Source: Stomatobaculum sp.
GTDB taxonomy: Bacteria > Bacillota_A > Clostridia > Lachnospirales > Lachnospiraceae
Assembly: GCA_017449925.1 (NCBI GenBank)
Contig: JAFSYO010000134.1
Coordinates: 1-64,000, forward strand
Direction: 5' to 3'
Length of the DNA: 64,000 bases
The first letter of the stretch is position 1. Each line of letters begins with the position of its first letter. The notes beneath the pieces were generated by a model. That model saw only the letters and a program-made list of their open reading frames with translations, was not told where the DNA came from and did not search any database. A program made the translations under genes and the position numbers. Below are positions 33,646 to 42,616 of the stretch, piece by piece.

Positions 33646-35544
33646 TTATTCAACTGTTTTTTTCCCGGTACCTTCAGCGATAGCGCCGTCCCGGTAGGCG
33701 TCCAGCAGCGCGTTCAGGTCGTCGATCTGCTGGGCGATGGCCCGGCCCTTGTCAGTGTCTCCGATCATGACGCGGTAGGGCTCCAGCTCAAACTGCTCCG
33801 CCCTGGACTCGATGTCGGTATTCTCTTTCAGGACCATTTCCATGTTCTCAAAGGGAGAGTGACTCTTGATCCGCATGCCATGGGAGTTATAAATGAGGGT
33901 ATAGCCGGCGATTCCCGTGGTCTTGTGGTAAGGCGTGCTGAAGCCGCCGTCGATGACGATCAGCTTCCCGCCGGCCTTCACCGGGTTTTCGCCTCTGGAG
34001 ACATGGACCGGTGTGTGGCCGTTGATGATGTGGGACATATCGGACTTCAGTCCGAAATCTCTCAGGATCATGCGGCTGGTAGCTTCGGAATCCAGGAAAT
34101 TGTAATAGGGATCCTGGGGTTCCTTCCAGGAGGACTGGTCGTCGATGTAGGTGCGCTCGAAGGTCTTGAGGATCCGGCCGCACATGGGCGATTTCGGCCC
34201 GCCCCAGAGGTACCACATGAAATCGAGATGCCGCTCCAGGCCGCCGAGATACGCTTGGCGGGCCACGCGGTCACAGCAGTCAAAATAGGATTTGCCGCGG
34301 TGGAACTGTCCGAAGAAGTTCATCTCTTCCATCTCCCCTTCCGGCGTCAGCGGGACGCAGCCGTGGAACAGGAGGTTGTCGTTCATCTTCAGATAGATGC
34401 TGCCGACGGAATACAGGAACTCAATGTGCTTATTCAGCCGTACACTGGAGCGGAAAGCTGTCTTCAGGTCCTCCATGATCTCCGTTTCCTCCGGAGTGAA
34501 CTCATAGGGGTTATCCCAGTTCACCGTGGGGAATTCCTGCGTATTCAACTGGTATTCCTTGTCTCCGATGGTGATCGTCCAGGTCTCCTTGTTGACATTG
34601 TTCATCAGGAGCCGGTCGTTCATCTCGAATTCAGGGTGCCGGAGAATGGCACGGCCCTCCGCCTTCGTCACCAGCATATTGATGGCCTTGACCATAGCCT
34701 GATAGGGATCACCCTCATAGGTCCGCTCCGCGAAAAGCTGCAGATTCCGGAGCGAGATGCCGTAGCCGCTCTCCAGGATGCGGGTGTTGTGGTAGCGCAC
34801 GTTGTTCCGGACTACGTTGGCGATGCAGGCATAGCTTCCGCAGGCCGCCCCCATCCAGAGGATATCGTGATTGCCCCACTGGATATCCAGGGAGTGGTAG
34901 TCCATCAGGAGGTCGATGATCCTGTCCGCGTCCGCGCCTCTGTCGAAAAGATCTCCCACGATGTGCAGGTGATCCACTGCCAGTCGCTTGATCAGGTTCG
35001 ACAGCGCTTTGATGAACTCATCTCCGTTCTGGATGCCGACGATGGTGTCCAGGATGCGCTCATGGTACGCATGCTGATTGTCCCCTTCATCCGGGAGCGC
35101 GTGCAGGAGCTCGTCGATAATATAGCCGAACTCCTTCGGCATGGCCTTACGCACCTTGGAGCGAGTGTACTTGGAGGACAGGATCCGGGCGATCTCCACC
35201 ATCTCCCGCAGCGTCTTCCGGTACCACTTGGGAGACAGTTTTCCCTCGGCCTTCAGGAGCCTGAGTTTATGGCGGGGATAATAGATCAGCGTGCGGAGTT
35301 CTCTCTGCTCCTCTTCGCTCATCTGATCCCCGAAGATCATCTCGATCTTCTCCCGGATCACGCCGGAGCAGTTGTTCATGATGTGCAGGAACGCCTCATA
35401 CTCCCCGTGGATATCACTCATAAAATGTTCCGTGCCCTTCGGCAGGTTCATGATCGCCGCGAGGTTGATGATCTCTGTACAGACGGACTGACGGTTCGGA
35501 TACTTCTCTGCAAGAAGCTTCAGATATTTCAGATCCTGGGTCAT
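33646..35544 (-). CDS. fbp: Class III fructose-1,6-bisphosphatase
   Basis: This gluconeogenic enzyme removes the 1-phosphate of fructose-1,6-bisphosphate. Its 632 residues match the Firmicutes class III (FBPase_2) length. The metallophosphoesterase motifs are MSDIHGEYEAF near 43, GDLFDRGADADR near 197 and WGNHDILWMGA near 218, with INGHTPVHVSRGENP near 520. The start (MTQDLKYLKLLAEKYPNRQS) follows GGAGGT. It has its own promoter and does not belong to the purine genes upstream. Confidence 0.96.
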   Translation of the reverse strand: MTQDLKYLKLLAEKYPNRQSVCTEIINLAAIMNLPKGTEHFMSDIHGEYEAFLHIMNNCSGVIREKIEMIFGDQMSEEEQRELRTLIYYPRHKLRLLKAEGKLSPKWYRKTLREMVEIARILSSKYTRSKVRKAMPKEFGYIIDELLHALPDEGDNQHAYHERILDTIVGIQNGDEFIKALSNLIKRLAVDHLHIVGDLFDRGADADRIIDLLMDYHSLDIQWGNHDILWMGAACGSYACIANVVRNNVRYHNTRILESGYGISLRNLQLFAERTYEGDPYQAMVKAINMLVTKAEGRAILRHPEFEMNDRLLMNNVNKETWTITIGDKEYQLNTQEFPTVNWDNPYEFTPEETEIMEDLKTAFRSSVRLNKHIEFLYSVGSIYLKMNDNLLFHGCVPLTPEGEMEEMNFFGQFHRGKSYFDCCDRVARQAYLGGLERHLDFMWYLWGGPKSPMCGRILKTFERTYIDDQSSWKEPQDPYYNFLDSEATSRMILRDFGLKSDMSHIINGHTPVHVSRGENPVKAGGKLIVIDGGFSTPYHKTTGIAGYTLIYNSHGMRIKSHSPFENMEMVLKENTDIESRAEQFELEPYRVMIGDTDKGRAIAQQIDDLNALLDAYRDGAIAEGTGKKTVE

Positions 35545-35601
35545 GGGAACCTCCTGACTTTTCCTGTTTTAAAGTCACATTTATTTGTAATTTCTATAGT
35601 A

Positions 35602-35630
35602 ATCTTATCATTCCCTACGACCGCCTTCAA
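35602..35630 (-). promoter_or_regulatory. fbp promoter
   Basis: On the minus strand TTGAAG (35625-35630), a 17-nt spacer and TAAGAT (35602-35607), about 58 nt upstream of the fbp start. Confidence 0.55.
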
Positions 35631-35653
35631 TAGCGCTTGCTTAACTGTATCTG

Positions 35654-35686
35654 TAAAAAAACAGCCCGGTATGATCCGGACTGTTT
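35654..35686 (-). terminator. Terminator of the purE-purM-purN-purD operon
   Basis: On the minus strand AACAGTCCGG and CCGGGCTGTT pair, followed by seven U, 15 nt after the purD stop. Confidence 0.85.
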
Positions 35687-35700
35687 ATACTCTGATCCTT

Positions 35701-36975
35701 TTATGCTTCATCGATCGCTTTCCCGATATCGTGCCGCATGTATTTCGTGCGGAAGTCGATCCACTCTGTAGCCTCGTAGGCCTTTGCTCTGGCTTCCTTC
35801 AGGTCTTTTCCGAGGGCGGTGATGCCCAGCACTCTTCCTCCGTTGGTCAGGATCTGACCGTTTTCTCCGAATTTCGTGCCGGCATGGAAGCACATATAAT
35901 CGTCTTTCCCTTTGAACTTCTCAAAGCCGTACATCGGGACGCCCTTCTCGTAAGACAGCGGGTATCCGTCGCTGGCCAGGACCACACAGACGCAGGCCTC
36001 GTCCCTGAATTTCAGTTCTACCTCCGAGAGCCGGCCGTCGACACAGGCTTCCGCCACATCCACCAGATCATTCTCCATTCTCGGCAGCACCACCTGGGCC
36101 TCGGGATCTCCGAAGCGGCAGTTGTACTCCAGGACCTTCGGGCCGTCCGGCGTCAGCATGAGACCGAAGAAGATGACGCCGGTGAAAGGTCTTCCTTCCG
36201 CCGCCATGGCGTCCACTGTCCTCTGATAGATGTTCTCCCGGCAGAAGGCATCAACCTCCTCTGTGTAGAAGGGGCTGGGGGAGAAATTTCCCATACCGCC
36301 GGTGTTCAGGCCCTGATCGCCGTCCTTTGCCCTCTTGTGGTCCTGGGCACTGGCCATGATGCGGATGGTCTTCCCGTCCACAAAGGACAGGACCGATACC
36401 TCTCTCCCGGTCATGAACTCTTCCACCACCACTGTATCGCCGGAGGAGCCGAACTTCCGGTCCACCATGATCTGGTTGATGCCGGCGACCGCTTCTTCGC
36501 GGGTCATGCAGATCAGGACGCCTTTTCCGAGGGCCGGGCCGTCCGCCTTCAGGACCACCGGGATCCTGCAGGTCTTCACGTACTCCAGGGCCTTATCAGC
36601 GTCAGTAAAGGTCTCGTACTGAGCCGTGGGGATGTTGTACTTCTTCATCAGTTCCTTGGAGAAGGCCTTGGATCCCTCAAGGATAGCCGCGTTCTTTCTG
36701 GGTCCGAACACTCTGAGGCCCTTCTCTTCGAACACATCCACGATGCCGCCGATCAGCGGATCGTCCATGCCCACGATGGTGAGGTCGATCTTCTTCTCCT
36801 CTGCGAACGCCGCCAGTTTATCGAATTCCATGGCGCCGATGGGCACACACTCCGCCACCTCGGAAATACCGGCGTTGCCCGGCGCGCAGTAGATCTTTTC
36901 CGTCTTAGGGCTCTGAGAAAGCTTCCAGCAGATCACATGCTCTCTTCCGCCGCTGCCAACCACAAGTATATTCAT
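35701..36975 (-). CDS. purD: Phosphoribosylamine-glycine ligase (GAR synthetase)
   Basis: The second step of purine synthesis, an ATP-grasp ligase. It has 424 residues, the family length. Blocks seen: VVGSGGREHVICWKL at the N-terminus, GPRKNAAILEGSKAF near 94, VLKADGPALGKGV near 140 and EYNCRFGDPEAQVVLPRME near 275. The last gene of the operon, 72 nt after purN. A weak GGAGCGGC is its ribosome site. Confidence 0.96.
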   Translation of the reverse strand: MNILVVGSGGREHVICWKLSQSPKTEKIYCAPGNAGISEVAECVPIGAMEFDKLAAFAEEKKIDLTIVGMDDPLIGGIVDVFEEKGLRVFGPRKNAAILEGSKAFSKELMKKYNIPTAQYETFTDADKALEYVKTCRIPVVLKADGPALGKGVLICMTREEAVAGINQIMVDRKFGSSGDTVVVEEFMTGREVSVLSFVDGKTIRIMASAQDHKRAKDGDQGLNTGGMGNFSPSPFYTEEVDAFCRENIYQRTVDAMAAEGRPFTGVIFFGLMLTPDGPKVLEYNCRFGDPEAQVVLPRMENDLVDVAEACVDGRLSEVELKFRDEACVCVVLASDGYPLSYEKGVPMYGFEKFKGKDDYMCFHAGTKFGENGQILTNGGRVLGITALGKDLKEARAKAYEATEWIDFRTKYMRHDIGKAIDEA

Positions 36976-37047
36976 TCTGCCGCTCCTTTATATAGTATGA
37001 CTTGCTTGCCAAAAGTCGATTCCGCATAGTTCCCTGCACAGCAGACA

Positions 37048-37650
37048 TCAGCCGAGGGCGATCCTTCCGTTCGCGATCCCGTCGATGGCGGCCGGCAGAA
37101 GGATCCACTCCGCCTGCTCCATGACACGGCGCTGCAGCACCTCCGGCGTGTCGCCCGGAAGCACTTCCACCGCCTTCTGCAGAAGAATAGGCCCGTGGTC
37201 CAGGTCCTCGTCCACCACATGCACAGTGGCCCCGGTCACCTTGACGCCCCGTTCCAGGGCTTTCTCATGCACCTTCAGTCCGTAGTAGCCCTTTCCGCAG
37301 AAACTGGGGATCAGGGAGGGATGGATGTTGATGATGCGCCCGGGGAAAGCCCGGATCATCTCCGGCGGGATCGTCACCAGGAAACCCGCCAGCACCACCA
37401 GATCCAGTTTCTTTTCGATGAGACGCTCCGTCATGGCAGTGTTGAACGCTGCCCTGTCCGGGAAGCTCTTCGGCGACAGGCACTCCGCCTCCACGCCGGC
37501 GGCTTCCGCCCGCTTCAGGGCATAGGCATCCGCATTGTTCGCCATGACATAGACTACCTGCGCGTTGGTGATCTTCCCGCTCTTTACAGCATCCAGTATC
37601 GCCTGGAGATTCGTTCCTCCGCCGCTGACCAGCACTCCTACTCTCAGCAT
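37048..37650 (-). CDS. purN: Phosphoribosylglycinamide formyltransferase
   Basis: Transfers a formyl group from 10-formyl-THF to GAR. It has 200 residues from the ATG at 37650 (MLRVGVLVSGGGTNLQAILD), preceded by AGGGAG. The active-site block INIHPSLIPSF near 105, the folate loop HVVDEDLDHGPIL near 138 and GFLVTIPPEMI near 88 are present. The start lies inside the purM end (7-nt overlap), so translation is probably coupled. Confidence 0.96.
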   Translation of the reverse strand: MLRVGVLVSGGGTNLQAILDAVKSGKITNAQVVYVMANNADAYALKRAEAAGVEAECLSPKSFPDRAAFNTAMTERLIEKKLDLVVLAGFLVTIPPEMIRAFPGRIINIHPSLIPSFCGKGYYGLKVHEKALERGVKVTGATVHVVDEDLDHGPILLQKAVEVLPGDTPEVLQRRVMEQAEWILLPAAIDGIANGRIALG

Positions 37651-38669
37651 AGATCCACTCCCTTTTCTCCGGACACGCACTCTCCGATCACGAAGCAGCG
37701 GTCTCCGGCGGACTCAAACGCCTTCATGGCAGCATCCGCATCCGCCGCGTCCACGGCCACTACCATGCCGATGCCCATATTGAAGGTATTGTACATCACA
37801 TGCTCTTCCACATCGCCCTTTACCGCCATCAGCCTGAAGATCGGCGGCACAGGATAAGAATCCTTCCGGATCACGGCACGGACGCCGTCCTTCAGCATTC
37901 TCGGCACGTTCTCATAGAAACCTCCGCCGGTGATATGGCTGCAGGCGTGGATCCGCACGCCTGCGTTCTTTGCTGCCTTCAGGGCTTTTACGTAGATCCT
38001 GGTGGGAGCGATGAGCACGTCTCCGAGCTTTCCGCCCAGCTCGTCATAGTACGTATCCAGGCTTTCTTTTGTCATCTCAAAGATCTTCCGCACCAGGGAG
38101 AACCCGTTGGAGTGCACGCCGGTGGAAGCCAGACCGATGAGGACATCGCCCGCCTTCAGTTCTTCTCCTGTGATCAGATCCTTCCGGTCGCATACGCCCA
38201 CGGAAAAACCGGCCAGGTCATACTCGTCCTCCGGCATCAGTCCCGGATGCTCCGCAGTCTCGCCGCCGATGAGTGCGCACTCGGACTGCACGCAGCCCTC
38301 TGCCACACCGGATACGATCTCTGCGATCTTCTCCGGATAGTTCTTGCCGCAGGCGATGTAATCCAGGAAAAACAGCGGCTCTCCTCCCGCGCAGGCCACG
38401 TCGTTCACGCACATGGCCACGGCGTCGATCCCGATGGTATCATGTTTGTCCATCAGGAACGCCAGTTTCACCTTCGTTCCGCATCCGTCGGTTCCGGAGA
38501 GCAGGACCGGGTCCTCCATGTCTTTGATCATCGCCATGGAAAACGCGCCGGAAAAACCTCCGATGCCGCCCAGCACTTCCGGACGCATGGTGCGCTTCAC
38601 ATGCTTTTTCATCAGTTCCACAGAAGCATATCCGGCTTCAATATCCACACCTGAGTTCTTATAATCCAT
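37644..38669 (-). CDS. purM: Phosphoribosylformylglycinamidine cyclo-ligase (AIR synthetase)
   Basis: Closes the imidazole ring in purine synthesis. It has 341 residues with the expected N-terminus (YKNSGVDIEAGYASVELMKK) and the ATP-binding blocks SGTDGCGTKVKLAF near 58, IGIDAVAMCVNDVACAGGEP near 78, GGETAEHPG near 135 and HITGGGFYENVPRML near 245. It begins 22 nt after purE and overlaps purN. Confidence 0.97.
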   Translation of the reverse strand: MDYKNSGVDIEAGYASVELMKKHVKRTMRPEVLGGIGGFSGAFSMAMIKDMEDPVLLSGTDGCGTKVKLAFLMDKHDTIGIDAVAMCVNDVACAGGEPLFFLDYIACGKNYPEKIAEIVSGVAEGCVQSECALIGGETAEHPGLMPEDEYDLAGFSVGVCDRKDLITGEELKAGDVLIGLASTGVHSNGFSLVRKIFEMTKESLDTYYDELGGKLGDVLIAPTRIYVKALKAAKNAGVRIHACSHITGGGFYENVPRMLKDGVRAVIRKDSYPVPPIFRLMAVKGDVEEHVMYNTFNMGIGMVVAVDAADADAAMKAFESAGDRCFVIGECVSGEKGVDLC

Positions 38670-38691
38670 ACTGCTGCCTCTCTTTGCTGTC

Positions 38692-39198
38692 TTACTTAAG
38701 GAATGCCTTATAACCCTCGGCCTGAAGCTTCTCGTCCTTCTTCACCACGTCGTTCTTCATTTCTTCGCTGTATGCCTCAAGCTTCGAGAGAAGCTCCGGG
38801 TCCGATACCGCCAGGATCTTCGCCGCCAGAATGCCGGCGTTCTTTCCGCCGTTGATGGCGACCGTAGCGCAGGGAATGCCGCTGGGCATCTGGACGATGG
38901 AATACAGGGAATCAACCCCCCCAAGATCCGAAGTCTTCATGGGGATGCCGATGACCGGCAGCGGGAACAGAGCCGCGCACATGCCGGGCAGATGAGCTGC
39001 CTTACCGGCGCCGGCGATGATCACTTTATAACCGCGCTCCTTCGCGCCCTTTGCCCACTCGAAGAACACATCCGGCTCCCTGTGGGCAGAAATGATCCTC
39101 ATCTCGTAATCGATCCCCATCTTTGTGAGGAATTCCGCCGCCTGCGCCATTACGGGCATATCAGAATCACTGCCCATCACAATACCGACCTTCGCCAT
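38692..39198 (-). CDS. purE: N5-carboxyaminoimidazole ribonucleotide mutase
   Basis: Class I PurE, which moves the carboxyl group of N5-CAIR. It has 168 residues from the ATG at 39198 (MAKVGIVMGSDSDMPVMAQA), with AAGGAG upstream. The signature GSDSD at residues 9-13, SAHREPD near 41 and AGAGKAAHLPGM near 68 are all present. It is the first gene of the operon. purK is not here, so either it is elsewhere or bicarbonate is added without it. Confidence 0.96.
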   Translation of the reverse strand: MAKVGIVMGSDSDMPVMAQAAEFLTKMGIDYEMRIISAHREPDVFFEWAKGAKERGYKVIIAGAGKAAHLPGMCAALFPLPVIGIPMKTSDLGGVDSLYSIVQMPSGIPCATVAINGGKNAGILAAKILAVSDPELLSKLEAYSEEMKNDVVKKDEKLQAEGYKAFLK

Positions 39199-39257
39199 TT
39201 CTCTTCTCCTTCTTTCTCTTCCCGCCGCATTGTAATACGGCATAGATACTTTATTTT

Positions 39258-39286
39258 AACATATAATCCAACCCGTGTGGATACAA
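39258..39286 (-). promoter_or_regulatory. Possible promoter of the purE operon
   Basis: On the minus strand TTGTAT (39281-39286), 17 nt, TATGTT (39258-39263). It follows a small stem CAACCGC/GCGGTTG near 39284-39308. No purine riboswitch or clear PurR box was found. Confidence 0.4.
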
Positions 39287-39317
39287 CCGCAGGTTTTTAC
39301 CGCGGTTGCCTGCCCAT

Positions 39318-39521
39318 GCATGGCATATATATGTAAAGCACACATAAGCGGAAAGTTCTTAACAAATGGCGTTCCGACCGGACCGTCTCACGACTTGTCT
39401 GAGCACAGTACCAATAATATACAGATACCCTTTGCGCGAGTTGTCGTGAGACGGTCCTGTCAGGGAGGAACGTCAGGAGTTTAGACTTTCCAGCAGTGTG
39501 CGGTACATATATATGCCATGC
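39318..39521. repeat. 204-nt imperfect hairpin, MITE-like element or structured RNA
   Basis: The 342-nt gap between the aminopeptidase and purE has no gene but holds nested inverted repeats: GCATGGCATATATATGT (39318-39334) with its complement at 39505-39521; CACAC (39339-39343) with GTGTG (39496-39500); GGAAAG (39350) with CTTTCC (39486); CGTTCC (39370) with GGAACG (39467); and the 15-mer GGACCGTCTCACGAC (39380-39394) with GTCGTGAGACGGTCC (39443-39457). The pairs are in register, so the whole stretch can fold as one long stem. Terminal arms of 17 bp suggest a small non-coding mobile element; a structured RNA is the alternative. Confidence 0.75.
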
Positions 39522-39540
39522 TTAAGGCTGACACCATTGA

Positions 39541-41727
39541 TTATTTCAGAGGCCGGTTCAGCTCCTCCGTCCCCTCCAGCACGAAGCGGCCTTCGCGGAT
39601 GATGTCGATGCCGCTGCCATTGGGCATCACAGCCGTGAGCCGGCCGATCTCGCCGTAGGGAATGGTGATGTCCTTGTGGTGTCCGAAGTAAGCGGAAGAA
39701 GGATCTTCTTTCCGCTTCGCGGAAATCTCATTGTCCCGCGCCACGATAGCCTTCCCGTCCGGGTTATAGGTCATAGTATCCTCTTCGTGACTGTAGCAGG
39801 TGTCCCCGAAAGCAAAGTGCGGCCCCATCTTCTCTGCGATGAGTATGGGCATCTGCCGTCCGATCCCGTATTTCTTTGCCACGGCGAAAGCATCCGTATT
39901 GGTGCCGATGGCGAACTCTCCCATGGGAAGCTCATCATGATCCCCCAACACCACTTCCCGGACAAAGCGCCGGTTCTCCGCAGCAGAGGTGAAATTCGCA
40001 CAGGAGTAGGAACAGGCCCGTCCCCGCTTCACACGGATCCTGAGCTCTTTCACCTGCAGGCCGTCCACAAATACTTCTTTCACGTGGAGCAGTCCTTCTG
40101 TCCCCTCCAGCACCGGGGAGGTGAACACTTCTCCCGCCGGAATATTGACGTCGGAGACGCAGTTCTCAAAGCGGGTCTCCTTCTCCGGATCCTTCAGCTC
40201 CCTGAGGGCGATCTTCAGGTCGGTCACGTTGCCGCCGGCGCCCTTCACCTCGACGTATGCCGCCCGGTCCAGCACGTCAATGATCTTCTGCTGAACGCTG
40301 CGGTAAAAAATATTGTCCGAGGTATTGATGCGGACGATGTCGTCAAACAGCGCCGGGTAAAATTCTCCGATCTCGGGAATGGGCCAGGAAATGATGGTAA
40401 AGCTGGTCTCGTCCCCGGGCATGTATTCGTCTCTCAACTCCATCAGCACAGATTGATAAGAGTTCAGGAGCTTCCGCTGCCGCTCCGTGAGGCAGAATGC
40501 CTCCGGTTTGTTTTCCGGCGTGAAGTCACGCTCCCCGAAATACTCCATGACTGCGGGCCCCGCGTAGACCCCGGCCTCCGCCTTCAGCTCCTCATAGGAA
40601 TTCTTCAGCTCCGTGATCTTCCTGTCCGTAAAGGCCTTGTCCCAGAACAGCGCCTGGTCATAGCGGTGGTCGAAATTGAACTGACGGTTGGGACTTAAAG
40701 AAAGCTGCCGTGCCTGGCTGCCGGGGATCCTGTCCGCCATGCGGACCGGACTGCCGGGGATCACTGTCTCAAGTCCCGCCTCCCGGAACAGCTCTGCCTC
40801 CCGGACCGCAAGACGCTCGAAGCCGCGGATCATGCGGATCACCGTCCTCTTCTTTCTGGAAAGATCCCTGCCCATCACACGAAAGCCTTCGATGAAGCCC
40901 TCCGTAAACGCCCGGGCGGCAGTTTCCAGTTTTTCCTTCGGAAAAGCATTCAGACAGGCATGCGTCTCCAGTGTACTGTCAGAAATATAGTCTCCGCTGA
41001 AAAAGAGGCTCCGCGGGTCGGAAAGAGGCGGCAGCTGCCCTGCAAAGGGGCTGCGCAGCACTGCGCCGTCAAAGGAATCAGCCGGCTGGACACCGGTCTC
41101 TCCTCCCGGACTCCAGGGCAGCAGAAGCTCCCGGTTCCGTTCCGGGACTGTGACGTCCAGATAGTCAAAGGCATACCAGTACATCGCCTCTTTTACAGAT
41201 GCAGAGGAGGGCAGGCCTTCCCCCGGACAGGAAACAGCGCCTGAAGACGCGTCGGAAAACAGCCCGTATACCTGCAGGAACAATTCCGGGAAAGGGGCGA
41301 TATCTCCCGGCCGGTCCTCGTAAATGTATCGCAGGATACCGAATAATTCCGCATACAAGGCAGAAAGAAGACGTCCCAGTTCCTCTCCTTCCCTCTTCCC
41401 ATCTGCGGGAAAGAAATCCCGGACCTGCTTTACGGCGAAGGCAGGATCAAGCCAGTTTCCGGCATAATTCTCAGGAAGCATATCACGGTACAGCTCCCGC
41501 TGCAGTCCCTGCATCTCCTCCAGGGTCATTTCTCCATAGCTTCCGTTTTTCAAAAGCTCCCTCAGCTTCGCGGCGTTCACCAGGAAGGTCGCGGCTGAAG
41601 AAAAAAAGCCACGGAACGGACCGGGCAGTTTTCCGGATTCCTCCGGAACCGCCCGTATCCGCTCCATGGAAAGCGTGATCCGTTCTTCTGTTATACAGTC
41701 ATTCCCATTAGAATTGTAATCACCCAT
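39541..41727 (-). CDS. M29-family aminopeptidase with long N-terminal region
   Basis: A metal-dependent exopeptidase of 728 residues. The C-terminal part carries the M29 (aminopeptidase T) signature: ELPMGEFAIGTNTDAF near 600, MGPHFAFGDTCYSHEED near 635 and KAIVARDNE near 665, with Glu, His and Asp as likely metal ligands. The N-terminal 340 residues are helical and longer than in short M29 enzymes of about 400 residues. The start is uncertain: the ATG at 41727 overlaps the upstream gene by 37 nt and has a weak ribosome site, but the residues before the next Met seem part of the domain. Confidence 0.8.
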   Translation of the reverse strand: MGDYNSNGNDCITEERITLSMERIRAVPEESGKLPGPFRGFFSSAATFLVNAAKLRELLKNGSYGEMTLEEMQGLQRELYRDMLPENYAGNWLDPAFAVKQVRDFFPADGKREGEELGRLLSALYAELFGILRYIYEDRPGDIAPFPELFLQVYGLFSDASSGAVSCPGEGLPSSASVKEAMYWYAFDYLDVTVPERNRELLLPWSPGGETGVQPADSFDGAVLRSPFAGQLPPLSDPRSLFFSGDYISDSTLETHACLNAFPKEKLETAARAFTEGFIEGFRVMGRDLSRKKRTVIRMIRGFERLAVREAELFREAGLETVIPGSPVRMADRIPGSQARQLSLSPNRQFNFDHRYDQALFWDKAFTDRKITELKNSYEELKAEAGVYAGPAVMEYFGERDFTPENKPEAFCLTERQRKLLNSYQSVLMELRDEYMPGDETSFTIISWPIPEIGEFYPALFDDIVRINTSDNIFYRSVQQKIIDVLDRAAYVEVKGAGGNVTDLKIALRELKDPEKETRFENCVSDVNIPAGEVFTSPVLEGTEGLLHVKEVFVDGLQVKELRIRVKRGRACSYSCANFTSAAENRRFVREVVLGDHDELPMGEFAIGTNTDAFAVAKKYGIGRQMPILIAEKMGPHFAFGDTCYSHEEDTMTYNPDGKAIVARDNEISAKRKEDPSSAYFGHHKDITIPYGEIGRLTAVMPNGSGIDIIREGRFVLEGTEELNRPLK

Positions 41728-42134
41728 GTGACCAGCACCAGTCCTCCGATGGATATTCCGAGCAGGCTGAACAGATGGTCCTTGTCCCGCTCAAGAAAAG
41801 AAAACAGACCGCAGAAAAGAGCAAACACCGAAAAGAGCATTGCGCTGAAGGCGACCGCCGATACGTTCAGCGGCGGGTTTCCAAGAGATCTCACCATCAT
41901 CCACCCGCTGAGAAGCGTAAGAAGCAAGGCTACCGCAGCGGCAAAGAAAGCCGTGCTGCCCATTTCGGAACGCGGTTTTCTAAGATAGTTCACCATCTCC
42001 GCCGTGTCTGTCTTTTTATCTTTTCCGTTTTTCGGATCCGGATACATGAATTCCGGGCGTTCCAGAATGGAATCGTCGTTCTTTTTATTTACCGGTGTCA
42101 GAAAACGGTATTTTTTTCTGTTGTAATTAAACAT
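41691..42134 (-). CDS. Small membrane protein, possibly DUF6142-like
   Basis: About 147 residues from MFNYNRKKYRFLTPVNKKND, starting 8 nt after the vanZ stop, with AGGAGGT inside the vanZ end. The N-terminal third is cytosolic and polar. Three hydrophobic helices follow at about 62-84, 94-114 and 121-145. A family recalled from memory as DUF6142 has this layout in Clostridia. No function is known. Confidence 0.6.
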   Translation of the reverse strand: MFNYNRKKYRFLTPVNKKNDDSILERPEFMYPDPKNGKDKKTDTAEMVNYLRKPRSEMGSTAFFAAAVALLLTLLSGWMMVRSLGNPPLNVSAVAFSAMLFSVFALFCGLFSFLERDKDHLFSLLGISIGGLVLVTWVITILMGMTV

Positions 42135-42141
42135 ATCGCTG

Positions 42142-42606
42142 CTATTCGGCACCTCCTTCCGCAGGCGGCAGCGCATGATAGCAGATCAGGAACAGCAGGT
42201 ATCCAAGCCCCGCGCCCAATGTGTTCAGCAGAATATCATCTACGTCAAAGCGTCCCGTCCTGGTATAGTACTGCGTCATTTCGATCACCAGGGAAAACAG
42301 ACATCCTGTAAGGATCACTGCGGGAAAACCGCAGCGCTTTCCCAGGATCACAGGGAGCAGGAACCCGAAGGGAAAGAAAACCGCCACATTGCCGGCAGTA
42401 TTCAGGACAAGGGCCTGCCATCCAAGCTGTTCACGATAGTTCCAGAAACGGAGGATCTCCTTGAACAGCTCCAGGTTGTAGTGAGATTCTTCTGTGCCCG
42501 TCCTTCCCAGCGCTTCGGAAAAGAACAGGAAATAGGAAAGACCCACGAGATAGATAAGAAACAGCAGAATACCCGCCCCGCGGTGTCTTGGTCTGATGCG
42601 TCTCAT
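42142..42606 (-). CDS. VanZ-family membrane protein
   Basis: A 154-residue protein with about four membrane helices. The VanZ signature is seen in NTAGNVAVFFPFGFLLPVIL near 69-88 and IEMTQYYTRTGRFDVDDILL near 108-128. VanZ proteins are linked with low-level teicoplanin resistance in one operon, but most chromosomal members have no known role. It lies 10 nt downstream of pyrE and may be read from the pyr transcript. Confidence 0.85.
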   Translation of the reverse strand: MRRIRPRHRGAGILLFLIYLVGLSYFLFFSEALGRTGTEESHYNLELFKEILRFWNYREQLGWQALVLNTAGNVAVFFPFGFLLPVILGKRCGFPAVILTGCLFSLVIEMTQYYTRTGRFDVDDILLNTLGAGLGYLLFLICYHALPPAEGGAE

Positions 42607-42616
42607 GCTTCCGGGA

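Noticed and set aside
32025..33653. 542-codon minus-strand frame opposite pncB
   Set aside because: It is antisense to a clear enzyme gene and shows no family motif.
33859..37029. 1056-codon open frame on the plus strand
   Set aside because: It spans fbp, the gap and purD on the opposite strand, with no domain-like sequence and no ribosome site.
39199..39317. Purine riboswitch upstream of purE
   Set aside because: The three-way junction core sequences of the guanine/adenine aptamer are not found.
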